Positions 30,022-37,810 of a DNA stretch of 52,899 nt are shown here, piece by piece. Under the pieces are notes generated by a model. That model had not been told where the DNA came from and ran no database searches. It was given only the letters and a program-made list of their open reading frames with translations. A program made the position numbers and the translations under genes. Source of the stretch: Candidatus Solibacter usitatus. Lineage in GTDB: Bacteria > Acidobacteriota > Terriglobia > Bryobacterales > Bryobacteraceae. The DNA is taken from the NCBI GenBank assembly GCA_016185465.1, contig JACPNO010000039.1, positions 1 to 52,899 of the forward strand. The letters are read 5' to 3'. How positions within the stretch are numbered: the stretch's first letter is position 1; each line of letters begins with the position of its first letter.

Positions 30022-30339
30022 ATGCGCTACGTTGCTTTAAGTGTGCTTTCGCTGATGTTGGCTGTGACCCTGCTGGCTCCCCAGTCGAGCGCGGCCGATA
30101 AGATTGAGCGATTGACGGGTACTGTCAAGAGGATCAGCAAAGATACTTCCACCATCGAGATTGCCGCGGGCAGCGCTCCGCCCCGTACCGTGATCTACAA
30201 CGCCGACACGAAATTCACCAAACGCAAAGCTCCGGGTTCGATCGACGACATGAAGGAAGGCCGGCGGGTGATCTGTCTCGGTAAGTTCGACGACAAGACC
30301 CGGCTGATCGCGACCCAGATTGACGTGCGGACCGAATAA
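30022..30339 (+). CDS. Small exported DUF5666-like protein
   Basis: This is a 105-residue protein. The ATG at 30022 has an AAAGGAG ribosome site and opens a signal peptide (MRYVALSVLSLMLAVTLLAP...SSAA), so the longer ORF from 29986 is not used. The mature part (LTGTVKRISKDTSTIEI, VIYNADTKFTKRK, VICLGKF, LIATQIDVR) has the beta-strand rhythm of DUF5666/OB-like exported proteins. Role unknown. The amidohydrolase gene starts 15 bp after it. Confidence 0.75.
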   Translation: MRYVALSVLSLMLAVTLLAPQSSAADKIERLTGTVKRISKDTSTIEIAAGSAPPRTVIYNADTKFTKRKAPGSIDDMKEGRRVICLGKFDDKTRLIATQIDVRTE

Positions 30340-30354
30340 GGCGGCCCGAATTCC

Positions 30355-31716
30355 ATGCTCACCGGAACGCGGCGCCATGCCGGACTGCGCGCCGCTTTCT
30401 GGCTCCCAGTCTTTTTTTTCCTGCTATTGTCGGGGTGCAAGCCGCCCGAAGAATCCAACCAGAAAGCCATCATTGGCGCGGTCCTGATTGACGGCAGAGG
30501 CGGGCCGCCCATTTCGGATTCGGTGGTGATTGTGGCCGGCTCGCGGATTCGCGCCGCCGGGCCGCGCGCCAGCGTTCCGATTCCCGCCGGTACGGAAAAA
30601 ATCGATGGCTCAGGCAAATTTCTGGTTCCCGGCCTCATCGATTTGCACGTGCATCCCGGTGCGCGCGGTGGTCCGGTTTACGTTGGCGCGGACCACACTG
30701 CCGAGCGCATCGAGCGCAACCTCAACGCGTATCTGTATTTCGGCGTGACCTCGGTGCGCAGCATGGGCACGGACTTGCCGCCTGCGTTTGCGGTGCGCAA
30801 AGCAGAACGCGATGGCACCCTGGCGACCACGCGCCTGTTCACGGCCGGCGCGGGTTTCACGGCGCCCGGAGGGCCTCCCTCCCAGGAAGTGGGCCACATC
30901 GTCAATGAAACCAATTCTCCCGACGATGCCCGCAAGCGTGTAGCGGCGCTAGCCGCGCAAAATGTAGACGCAATCAAGATTTGGGTGGATGGCCCTCCAG
31001 CGCTCAAGATCAAGCGGCCGGTGATTGAGGCGATTCTGGATGAAGCGCGCAAATTCCAGATTCCGGTGACCGCGCACATTGCCACGCTCTCCGACACCCA
31101 GCATCTGGTGGACAACGGCGCGGCCGGGTTTATGCACATGGTTCGCGATACCGAGGATGTCTCACCCGAATTTCTGGCGCGCCTGCGGTCGCTTAGCACT
31201 GTGTTTACGCCCACGCTGGTGCGGCAGGAACTGGCGTGGCTCTACACCGAGCATCCGGAGCTTTTGGACGATCCGGACGTGGCGCGTTCGGTTGAGGCCG
31301 ACCGGGTGGCAGGCGTCAAGGCCGCCGCCCGCGCTGCGAAAGCTTCCGCGGCCGACCGTGAGGAATTCGACCGCGCGATGCGCAACACGCGCAAGTTCGC
31401 GGCCGCCGGCGTGCTAATCGGCGTAGGCTCCGACGGCGGCTCAGCCAGCGATTTCCCAGGCCTGATGACCCACCGAGAGATGGCGTTGCTGGCCGAGGCT
31501 GGCCTTGCCCCGATGGACGTGATCGTGGCGGCCACCCGCACCGGGGCGGTTGCCCTGGGCAAGCTGGCCGATCTGGGTACGATCGAGCCCGGCAAGCTGG
31601 CGGACCTGTTTCTGGTTACCGCCAATCCCCTGGAAGACGTCCGCAACCTGCGGAAAATACAAGCCGTCATGCTCAACGGCCAGTGGGTGGACCGGGCCGG
31701 CTTGAAGTTAAAATAA
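30355..31716 (+). CDS. Amidohydrolase-family lipoprotein
   Basis: This 453-residue metal-dependent hydrolase of the imidazolonepropionase/prolidase-like group has a lipobox at residues 25-28 (LSGC, C28), so it is probably anchored in the periplasm. The first metal site is H98-x-H100 in GLIDLHVHPG; further sites are VTAHIATLSD and the GVGSDGGSASDFPG segment with the late catalytic Asp. The C-terminal composite beta-domain ends GTIEPGKLADLFLVTANPLED. The substrate cannot be read; related enzymes cleave dipeptides or cyclic amides. Confidence 0.88.
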   Translation: MLTGTRRHAGLRAAFWLPVFFFLLLSGCKPPEESNQKAIIGAVLIDGRGGPPISDSVVIVAGSRIRAAGPRASVPIPAGTEKIDGSGKFLVPGLIDLHVHPGARGGPVYVGADHTAERIERNLNAYLYFGVTSVRSMGTDLPPAFAVRKAERDGTLATTRLFTAGAGFTAPGGPPSQEVGHIVNETNSPDDARKRVAALAAQNVDAIKIWVDGPPALKIKRPVIEAILDEARKFQIPVTAHIATLSDTQHLVDNGAAGFMHMVRDTEDVSPEFLARLRSLSTVFTPTLVRQELAWLYTEHPELLDDPDVARSVEADRVAGVKAAARAAKASAADREEFDRAMRNTRKFAAAGVLIGVGSDGGSASDFPGLMTHREMALLAEAGLAPMDVIVAATRTGAVALGKLADLGTIEPGKLADLFLVTANPLEDVRNLRKIQAVMLNGQWVDRAGLKLK

Positions 31717-31766
31717 TTTCCAGGAACTCCTGGCCGGCAAGTTCCGTACACCCTGGAGAGGTGACT

Positions 31767-32696
31767 ATGTCGCGACGAAACCTTTTCCTTTTGCTGCCCG
31801 CCATGCTGGCGCTGGCGGCTTGTGACTTTGAGGACATCGGCTCATCCGACAAGTTCACTACGGACTTCCACCACACCTATCCGCTCAAGTCCGGCGGGCG
31901 TGTGTCGGTGGAGAATTTCAATGGCTCGATCGAGATTTCGGCTTGGGATCAGGATACGGTCGACGTCGCGGGCGTGAAGTACGCTTCGACGCCGGAGATG
32001 CGCGACTCGATCAAAATCGACATTGTCGCCTCTGACGATTCGGTTCACATCCGCACGGTGCGTCCTTCGGAGCGGCGCGGTAACATGGGCGCGAAATACA
32101 TCATCCGCGTTCCCCGCAAAACGGAGCTGGAGCGCATACAGAGCTCCAACGGCGCCATCCGCGTGACCGACGTCACTGGCCCGGTGCGGCTGCGATCCTC
32201 TAACGGCTCGGTGCACGCCACCAACGTGCGCGGCAGCCTGGACGCGCAGACATCCAATGGCACCATCGACGTGAACCAGCTCGACGGCGGCGCCAATCTG
32301 CGGACGTCAAATGGCCGCATTCACGCCGATGGAGTGCGCGGCTCAGTCGAAGCCACGACTTCGAACGGCAGCATCAACGTGCATTTGACGAAGACCGAAT
32401 CGGGCAGGCCGGTGAAACTGGAGAGCTCCAATGGCGGCATCGATCTGACGCTGGATGAAGTGAACCAGAACGACGTCTACGCCTCCACCAGCAATAGCAG
32501 CATCACCGTGCGCATGCCCGGCTCGATCAAAGCGCGGCTGCGGGCGCACGCCTCCAATAACTCCATTTCCACCGATTTCGATGTGCTGACGCAGGGTGTG
32601 CTGAATAAGCATCACCTGGAAGGAACCATCGGCGGCGGCGGCCCGCTGCTCGATCTGGAGACTTCCAACGGCGGGATTCGGCTGCAAAAACTGTAA
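31767..32696 (+). CDS. DUF4097 repeat lipoprotein
   Basis: This is a 309-residue protein. The ATG at 31767 has a GGAGAGG ribosome site and starts a lipoprotein signal (LALAAC, C19). The mature part is a right-handed beta-helix-like DUF4097 domain with at least nine rungs of the form SSNGAIRV, TSNGTIDV and TSNGSINV. These proteins are often annotated as putative adhesins or auto-transporter-like. Its exposed Ser-Asn-Gly turns form one face of the helix. It may share a transcript with the amidohydrolase 51 bp upstream. Confidence 0.85.
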   Translation: MSRRNLFLLLPAMLALAACDFEDIGSSDKFTTDFHHTYPLKSGGRVSVENFNGSIEISAWDQDTVDVAGVKYASTPEMRDSIKIDIVASDDSVHIRTVRPSERRGNMGAKYIIRVPRKTELERIQSSNGAIRVTDVTGPVRLRSSNGSVHATNVRGSLDAQTSNGTIDVNQLDGGANLRTSNGRIHADGVRGSVEATTSNGSINVHLTKTESGRPVKLESSNGGIDLTLDEVNQNDVYASTSNSSITVRMPGSIKARLRAHASNNSISTDFDVLTQGVLNKHHLEGTIGGGGPLLDLETSNGGIRLQKL

Positions 32697-32699
32697 GAT
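32694..32699 (+). promoter_or_regulatory. -10 box overlapping the upstream stop codon, leaderless spacing
   Basis: TAAGAT overlaps the TAA of the DUF4097 gene and is followed by exactly 7 nt and the GTG of the VOC gene. There is no Shine-Dalgarno. It fits a leaderless promoter of the type at 2661/2719. Confidence 0.4.
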
Positions 32700-32706
32700 A
32701 GATTCC

Positions 32707-33072
32707 GTGCCGTCATTCAAGAAAATCATGCCGGTGCTGCGCGTGGCCGACATGACGAAATCCATTGGCTGGTACACGCAGCGGCTGGGCTTTGAGCTTT
32801 CCTGGCGATCGCCGGGCGACGGAGACGGTGAAAACGCAATGCTGCAGGCGGGCGAAACCAGCCTGATGCTTTCCACCGGCTCTCACCTCGGGGCCAAGCC
32901 TGCCTTTAGCGGCACTTTGTACTTCGAAATGGATGGCGTGCCGGAGTTTTTTGCGCGGATCAAGGATCACGTCGAAATCGTGTGGCCATTGGAGACGATG
33001 GAGTACGGCACGATAGAGTTCGGCATCCATGATCCTGACGGGTATACGCTCGCCTTTTCGCAGGATGCGTAG
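32707..33072 (+). CDS. VOC / glyoxalase-family protein
   Basis: This 121-residue single-unit vicinal-oxygen-chelate protein shows PVLRVADMTKSIGWYTQRLG with FELSW, and a C-terminal strand pattern EFGIHDPDGYTLAFSQ where E acts as the last metal ligand in the family. Family members include glyoxalase I, dioxygenases and bleomycin-binding proteins. The start is a GTG at 32707 with a -10 box 7 nt upstream; an ATG at 32728 is an alternative. Function uncertain. Confidence 0.85.
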   Translation: MPSFKKIMPVLRVADMTKSIGWYTQRLGFELSWRSPGDGDGENAMLQAGETSLMLSTGSHLGAKPAFSGTLYFEMDGVPEFFARIKDHVEIVWPLETMEYGTIEFGIHDPDGYTLAFSQDA

Positions 33073-33081
33073 GCATTGGCG

Positions 33082-33122
33082 AAAACCGCTCAATCGGAGC
33101 CGTGACCAGAGGGAGCGGTTTT
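33082..33122. terminator. Bidirectional intrinsic terminator
   Basis: A 10-bp perfect stem (AAAACCGCTC with GAGCGGTTTT) with a 21-nt loop lies just after the VOC stop. A T-run ends the right arm on the plus strand and the A-run of the left arm gives T residues on the minus strand. The minus-strand coiled-coil reading frame also ends here. Confidence 0.6.
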
Positions 33123-33489
33123 TAGGGAACTACCAGCCCGCACTCCAGCGAGACCAGCTGATCGTTGACTTCATTCCACTTTGCTTGCTCGCGCGCGCGG
33201 AATTGTTCCTCCCTTGCGCTTACGCTTTCGAGTTCTGCTTTCATAGCCCCAATGTGATCCGTGACTTCTTTGCGGATGGCTTGCGCAGAATTTCCGTGAG
33301 TCCATCTCGCCGGTGCTGCGCGTTGGCGACTTCATCGTGCGCGGTCTCCATCCGCCGGGTTGCGCGGCGGACGCGCTCCTCCTGGAACTGTATGCGGGCC
33401 AGCGCGATTTGGATTCTGGGCGCGAGCTGGTTGCTCCGCTCCAGTGCTTGCAGGGTGGATTGTTGAGCATCCTGGGCGAGCGCAATCAT
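33122..33489 (-). pseudogene. Frameshifted coiled-coil protein gene
   Basis: From ATG 33489 one frame gives an Ala/Arg/Gln-rich coiled coil (MIALAQDAQQSTLQALERSN ... ETAHDEVANAQHRRDGL) up to about 33305. The same heptad character then continues in a second frame (QAIRKEVTDHIGAMKAELES ... AREQAKWNEVNDQLVSLECG) to a TAA at 33122. The total span of 368 nt is not a multiple of three, so one base has been lost or gained. It may be a decayed gene, a sequencing error or a programmed shift. No signal peptide or good ribosome site is seen. I cannot name a family. Confidence 0.5.
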
Positions 33490-33606
33490 GGCTGCGGGCT
33501 GCTAACGGCGAGGATGTAGCGTATTTGGGACGAAGGCGTCCGTTTTTGCAGGCAGCGTAGGTATTGGCGGAAACCGCTTCCTTTGGTCGCGGCTCTGTAA
33601 GCAGCC

Positions 33607-34365
33607 TCAACGCAGCACCACAAAGCGGCTGATCGAATATCCCAGCGCCGCGCCCATGAACACGTCGGAAGGGAAATGCGAGAGCAGGGTTACTCTGGAA
33701 AACCCGATTACGCCCGCCAGCCCGTAGGCAACATACGGAACCCAGCGGTGATGGCGATAGCGCTGGGCAAAAACCGTCGCAACCGAAAAAGCCGCGATGG
33801 TATGACCGGACGGAAAACTTCCGGCGCCGCCCATTGAATAGCCTTTGTCCCGAAACCAGGTGTTGGCAAGATCGCCCTGCGGCGGGATGGCCGCCGGCCT
33901 CAGCCGGTGCCCGGCATTCTTCATTACTGACGTGAGAATCTCGCTGCCGGCAATCGCTTCGCCCGCGAGCAGGGCCGTGGTTCGCGCGTAGGAATTCTTG
34001 CCGAGCAGTCCGGCAACGTAGAACGACGCCGGTAGAGCCGCAATCGCCAGAGTCGTGTTGGAGCCGCTGAAGATGGCGTTAAAGCGCCTGAAGTCGGAGG
34101 TGCGCCGGAAGTAGGGTCCGGTTACCGGATCGAGAGCCACTAGCGCCGCTGTAGTAGCCGTCACCGCCGCCACGGCTTTCCAGTGCCTGCCGCGGGCCAT
34201 CGCTGCGGGAAAACGCCAGATTCGGGTCTGGGCGCTGGCAATATTGGCGATCGAATCGCTGAACGAAGCGGGCCGGGGCGACGGAGCGGGCTGAAATTCG
34301 CTTAGGCCGGCGATATGGTTTGGCATGCTTAGCAGCAGCAGCCCGGTTAGAATTGGCCACGGCAA
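33607..34365 (-). CDS. PAP2-family membrane phosphatase
   Basis: This 252-residue membrane phosphatase has the three PAP2 motifs: KNAGHRLRP (K-x6-RP), GSFPSGHT (PSGH) and SRVTLLSHFPSD (SR-x5-H-x3-D). Such enzymes dephosphorylate lipid phosphates such as phosphatidate or undecaprenyl pyrophosphate. A cleavable or anchoring N-terminal helix is followed by a 100-residue non-membrane stretch. The start is a TTG with AGGAG 8 nt upstream, 11 bp after the TlpA-like gene, so it is probably the last gene of that operon. Confidence 0.85.
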   Translation of the reverse strand: MPWPILTGLLLLSMPNHIAGLSEFQPAPSPRPASFSDSIANIASAQTRIWRFPAAMARGRHWKAVAAVTATTAALVALDPVTGPYFRRTSDFRRFNAIFSGSNTTLAIAALPASFYVAGLLGKNSYARTTALLAGEAIAGSEILTSVMKNAGHRLRPAAIPPQGDLANTWFRDKGYSMGGAGSFPSGHTIAAFSVATVFAQRYRHHRWVPYVAYGLAGVIGFSRVTLLSHFPSDVFMGAALGYSISRFVVLR

Positions 34366-34376
34366 ACGTCGGTCTC

Positions 34377-35642
34377 CTAGTTTTTCAACGTCCCTTCGAT
34401 CCGCTCGATAAGCTGGGCGGTGAACCGCTCGGGCGAAAAGCCGTTCATGCGGCTGGCCACTTCACCGCGCCGGTCCAAAATGATGACGGTGGGAATGGAT
34501 GTGATGCGCACCATTCGCGCCAGACCATCTTCGAAATAGACCGATTGGGTCCAACCCTGCTCCTTGAGAAACGGCTCCACCTGCTCGCGTTCCTCGTCCG
34601 TGTTCACGGAAACAAAAACCACTTCCGCGCGGGATCGAAAGTGCTGCTTCACTTGTTCTAACAATGGGTGCTGGGCGCGGCACGGCCCGCACCAGGTGGC
34701 CCAAAATTCCAGGACCACGGTTTTGCCTTTGTAGTTGGCGAGCGGCAATTTTTCACCGTGCAGGGCGGAGAGCGTGTAATCGAGAATCGTCGCGGCCTGG
34801 GCGTTGGGATCGTTCTGCTGAACCTGCATTCGCCGCGTAGCCACGAGCGAAGCAGTGCGGTCGTAGGATTCCAGCAGCAGATCGCCCAGGCCTTTTTCCG
34901 AGCCGTGGATTTTGCGATACGCATCGCCGATGCGCCCGCGATCACGGGCACGATCGCTGTCATTATTGCGGGGATCGACGATGGTAAAAGCGTCGGCCAT
35001 GTGAGGAATTGCTTCCTCGGCGCGGCCGAGTTTGTTGAGACAACGTGCGATTTCGCGCGCGCCCTCGGCGGTAGGAAACTCCGCATACGCCTGGCGGGCA
35101 AGCTCCAGCGCGTCCTCCATCCTGCCTAGGCTGGCGGTGGCGCGGGCTTGGAGCACCAGCGCGCGGGCGACGCCGCGATCCACTTCTTCCCGCCACTGCG
35201 CTTTGCCTAGCCGGCCGGGCGGAGGCGCTGTGCTGTTCTGCAGGCCGGTCAATTGATCCTTATAACGCCGCGCGTAGGGCAGGGCGCGCTCGGCCGCCTC
35301 CCGGCTATCGCCGGCCAGCAACAGGCGGATGACTTTGTCGAGAATCTGCGGATCGCCGGCCTCGCGATCCAGCACGCGTTCCCCGTAGAGCAAAATGCGC
35401 CGGTCGTCTTTGGCTTCGATGGCGGATCTCACTAACGCCCGCTCGAGTTCGGCGCGCTTCTGGGTTTGCGGATATTTGGCGAGATGATTTTCCAGCGCGC
35501 GGGTGAAATCGGCGGGGCTCGCGCCGGCATCGGCAAGGGCAGCATTCAAGGCCTGGTCTTCGGCGCCGGACGGTGTCTGCGGCTCGGCGCACAACACCGA
35601 GCCCAGCGCCAGGCAACACAGCGTGGCCGCGCGCAGGGTCAT
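34377..35642 (-). CDS. Exported TPR-linked TlpA-like thiol-disulfide protein
   Basis: This is a 421-residue protein. The ATG at 35642 opens a signal peptide ([19 protein letters not shown]) and overlaps the upstream stop by 4 bp; upstream codons lie inside the neighbouring gene. Residues 30-280 are helical repeats (LVLQARATASLGRMEDALEL, GREIARCLNKLGRAEEAI-like). Residues 285-421 are a TlpA/ResA thioredoxin domain with W317-C-G-P-C321 and the cis-Pro segment ITSIPTVI. It probably reduces or oxidises periplasmic protein disulfides, with the helical part selecting the substrate. The fusion is seen in some Acidobacteriota-like proteins. Confidence 0.85.
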   Translation of the reverse strand: MTLRAATLCCLALGSVLCAEPQTPSGAEDQALNAALADAGASPADFTRALENHLAKYPQTQKRAELERALVRSAIEAKDDRRILLYGERVLDREAGDPQILDKVIRLLLAGDSREAAERALPYARRYKDQLTGLQNSTAPPPGRLGKAQWREEVDRGVARALVLQARATASLGRMEDALELARQAYAEFPTAEGAREIARCLNKLGRAEEAIPHMADAFTIVDPRNNDSDRARDRGRIGDAYRKIHGSEKGLGDLLLESYDRTASLVATRRMQVQQNDPNAQAATILDYTLSALHGEKLPLANYKGKTVVLEFWATWCGPCRAQHPLLEQVKQHFRSRAEVVFVSVNTDEEREQVEPFLKEQGWTQSVYFEDGLARMVRITSIPTVIILDRRGEVASRMNGFSPERFTAQLIERIEGTLKN

Positions 35643-36256
35643 GGCTTGGAGGCGCGGATGGCTTCGGCGATCGCCGCGGCGCGCTGGCGGGCCATGTTGA
35701 TGTAACTTTCGTTCTTCGCCACTCGGTCGAGCACGGGCAGCATTTGCTCCGCATCGACGATGCGTTTGTGGTCCATGGCGGTTTCGAGCTGCAGGATGGC
35801 TTTGTTGAGCCCCAGCTTGTCGTATTTCGCGGCGCGTTCCAGGCTGATACGCAGCTGTTCGGTTTCGATGATGCGCTCGAACCAATCGGCGAGCTGCCTG
35901 GCGTCGAGGTCTTCGGAGTAGTTGAACTTCACTTCATGCTGCTCGGCGCCGTCTTCGAAACGAAACGTCTTCATGCCCATGAACGCCACTTTGGCGGGTG
36001 ATTCGAGGGGTCGGCGCAGGCGGTCCAACTTGTCGACCAAGGCAAACAGCGCATTCGCGTCGGCCGCGGCGAGGTGAAATTTCAACGGACGGTCGTCATC
36101 CGGGGAATCTTTATATTCGCCGTCTCCGTTGCGCTCGACGCGGATGGATACATAGGCCGGCACGCTGCCCGGAAATGTCTTGGTGTAGAGAAGACGCGGC
36201 TCGGCGTGGGCGGAAGCCAGCGTCCACAGCGCCAATAGGAGCAGGCCCGGCTTCAT
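35639..36256 (-). CDS. Exported hypothetical protein
   Basis: This 205-residue protein starts from the ATG at 36256, which opens the signal peptide [18 protein letters not shown] and overlaps the ruvC stop by 4 bp. The first half is beta-rich ([29 protein letters not shown]-like); the second half is helical ([20 protein letters not shown]). I do not recognise the family. Its tight coupling to the TlpA-like gene suggests a shared envelope role. Confidence 0.75.
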   Translation of the reverse strand: MKPGLLLLALWTLASAHAEPRLLYTKTFPGSVPAYVSIRVERNGDGEYKDSPDDDRPLKFHLAAADANALFALVDKLDRLRRPLESPAKVAFMGMKTFRFEDGAEQHEVKFNYSEDLDARQLADWFERIIETEQLRISLERAAKYDKLGLNKAILQLETAMDHKRIVDAEQMLPVLDRVAKNESYINMARQRAAAIAEAIRASKP

Positions 36257-36771
36257 CGCTGCGCTCTCGCGATGCGGCGCTGCGTGATTGCGTGAGTGGC
36301 ATGGCAAATCGCCACCGCCAGCGCATCGCAGGCATCTTCGGAGGCCGTGAGCGCGCCATCGGCGCCGCCGGCTTCGACGCGCAGCAGCGATCGCACCATC
36401 AGCTGAACCTGAGTTTTTTCCGCGCGGCCGTAGCCCACCACGCTGCTTTTCACCTCGAGCGGGGAGTACTCGCCGAATTCAAGGCCGGCTTCGGAAATGG
36501 CCAGCAATGCCACGCCGCGCACGTGCGCGAGTTTGAGCGCGGTGCGGGCGTTGGCGGAGAAAAAAACTTCTTCCACGGCAGCGGCGTTTGGCGAGTAACG
36601 CAGAATCACGACGCGCAGCTCGCGGGAAATTTCCTGAAGACGGGATTCCAAAGGCGATTTGGCCTGGGTGCGGATCACACCGGCTGCGATCATGCGGTGG
36701 GCGCGGCCGTCGCTGTCGATCACGCCGTATCCGGTTCGCTCGGTCCCGCAATCGATACCCAGAACGCGCAT
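36253..36771 (-). CDS. ruvC: Holliday junction endonuclease RuvC
   Basis: This 172-residue nuclease resolves four-way DNA junctions with RuvAB. The RNase H-like fold is intact: D7 in [14 protein letters not shown]67/E68 in [23 protein letters not shown] and the acidic end [15 protein letters not shown]. It follows yebC by 18 bp, a common bacterial pairing. ruvA and ruvB are not in the window. Confidence 0.96.
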   Translation of the reverse strand: MRVLGIDCGTERTGYGVIDSDGRAHRMIAAGVIRTQAKSPLESRLQEISRELRVVILRYSPNAAAVEEVFFSANARTALKLAHVRGVALLAISEAGLEFGEYSPLEVKSSVVGYGRAEKTQVQLMVRSLLRVEAGGADGALTASEDACDALAVAICHATHAITQRRIARAQR

Positions 36772-36789
36772 GACGCCGGGCTTCGCGGA

Positions 36790-37533
36790 CTACGCGATAG
36801 CTTCCAGTTCCTTCTCGTCGACGTCAAAATTCGAATACACGTTCTGCACGTCGTCGTGTTCTTCGAGGAACTCGCTCAGGCGAATCATGGCGGCGGCATT
36901 CTTGCCTTCCACTTTCACCAGGTTCTTGGGAATCATCCCTACTTCAGCGGATTCGGTTTCGATGCCGGCCTTTTTCAATGCGCCTAGAACGGCTTCGTGA
37001 GCTTCGGGGGCGGAGAGGATTTCCCAGCTTCCACCGTCGTTGCGCAGGTCCTCGCCGCCGGCTTCGAGCACGATGTCCATCAGCTGGTCTTCGGTGGCCT
37101 TGTCCTGCGCTACCAGGATTTGACTTTTGCGCTCGAACATCCAGGCCACGCTGCCTTGCTCACCCAGGTTGCCGCCGTTTTTGGAAAACGCATGGCGAAT
37201 CTCACTCACCGTGCGGTTGCGATTATCGGTTGCGACATTCACCAGCACGGCTGCGCCGCCGGGTCCGTAGCCTTCAAAGATCACTTCATCGATTTGCCCG
37301 CCTTCGAGCTCACCGGTGCCGCGCATGATGGCTTTTTTGATGTTGTCGGAGGGCATACTGCAGCCCTTGGCCGCGAGGATGGCGGTGCGCAGGCGCGGGT
37401 TCGAGTCCGGATCGCCTCCATTGCGCGCCGCGATGGTGATTTCCTTGATAATGCGGGTAAATATCTTCCCGCGTTTTGAGTCCGTGGCGGCTTTCTTATG
37501 CTTAATCGTCGCCCACTTCGAATGGCCTGACAT
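36790..37533 (-). CDS. yebC: YebC/PmpR-family protein
   Basis: This is a 247-residue protein. The ATG at 37533 begins the family signature MSGHSKWATIKHKKAATDSK and has a GAGG ribosome site; the longer ORF is rejected. The three domains include KIFTRIIKEITIAARNGGD and the central GYGPGGAAVLVNVATDNRNR. Family members are described as transcriptional regulators and, more recently, as factors that help translate proline-rich stretches. It is first in the yebC-ruvC operon. Confidence 0.96.
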   Translation of the reverse strand: MSGHSKWATIKHKKAATDSKRGKIFTRIIKEITIAARNGGDPDSNPRLRTAILAAKGCSMPSDNIKKAIMRGTGELEGGQIDEVIFEGYGPGGAAVLVNVATDNRNRTVSEIRHAFSKNGGNLGEQGSVAWMFERKSQILVAQDKATEDQLMDIVLEAGGEDLRNDGGSWEILSAPEAHEAVLGALKKAGIETESAEVGMIPKNLVKVEGKNAAAMIRLSEFLEEHDDVQNVYSNFDVDEKELEAIA

Positions 37534-37602
37534 GGTTGAAACCTCGAGGGAAGGCCCGGCTTCAAACACCGGGGATCAACACTAGAGGATAACAAAAAAA
37601 GA

Positions 37603-37805
37603 GGGCGGGTTTGAAACCCGCCCCTACAAGCAGGGGCGCCACCAATTCGCGCGGCCAACGTAGGGTGGCGATAACCAGGCCGTCAAGAACCCCGCAAGGC
37701 GCAATTCGCGCAGCAAACCCGCCCGCGATAACCCAGGCCATCAAGAAAGCCGCAAGGTGCAATTTTCCGCTGCGGCCAATGTAGGGGCGGGTTTCAAACC
37801 CGCCC
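37603..37805. repeat. REP-like cluster with internal tandem unit
   Basis: Two inverted copies of the GGGCGGGTTTCAAACCCGCCC palindrome bound this spacer (37603-37627 and 37781-37805), each with a CTAC/GTAG edge. Between them a unit of about 45 bp (GATAACC, AGGCC, TCAAGAA, CCGCAAGG, GCAATT) occurs twice, near 37670 and 37727, with several changes, and GCGGCCAA(C/T)GTAGG occurs near both ends. It looks like a composite mosaic repeat. It lies between the yebC and M28 peptidase units. Confidence 0.85.
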
Positions 37806-37810
37806 GCGCG

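Larger units (their letters stand above)
33060..33578 (+). repeat. Direct repeats flanking the coiled-coil gene
   Basis: A 24-nt sequence (GCGTAGG, C/T, ATTGGCG, A/G, AAACCGCT) occurs at 33067-33090 and 33555-33578, identical at 22 positions, with weaker similarity extending about 10 nt upstream (GCAGG). The first copy spans the stop of the VOC gene. The interval between them carries the broken coiled-coil gene. This could be the scar of a segmental duplication or insertion. Confidence 0.6.
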
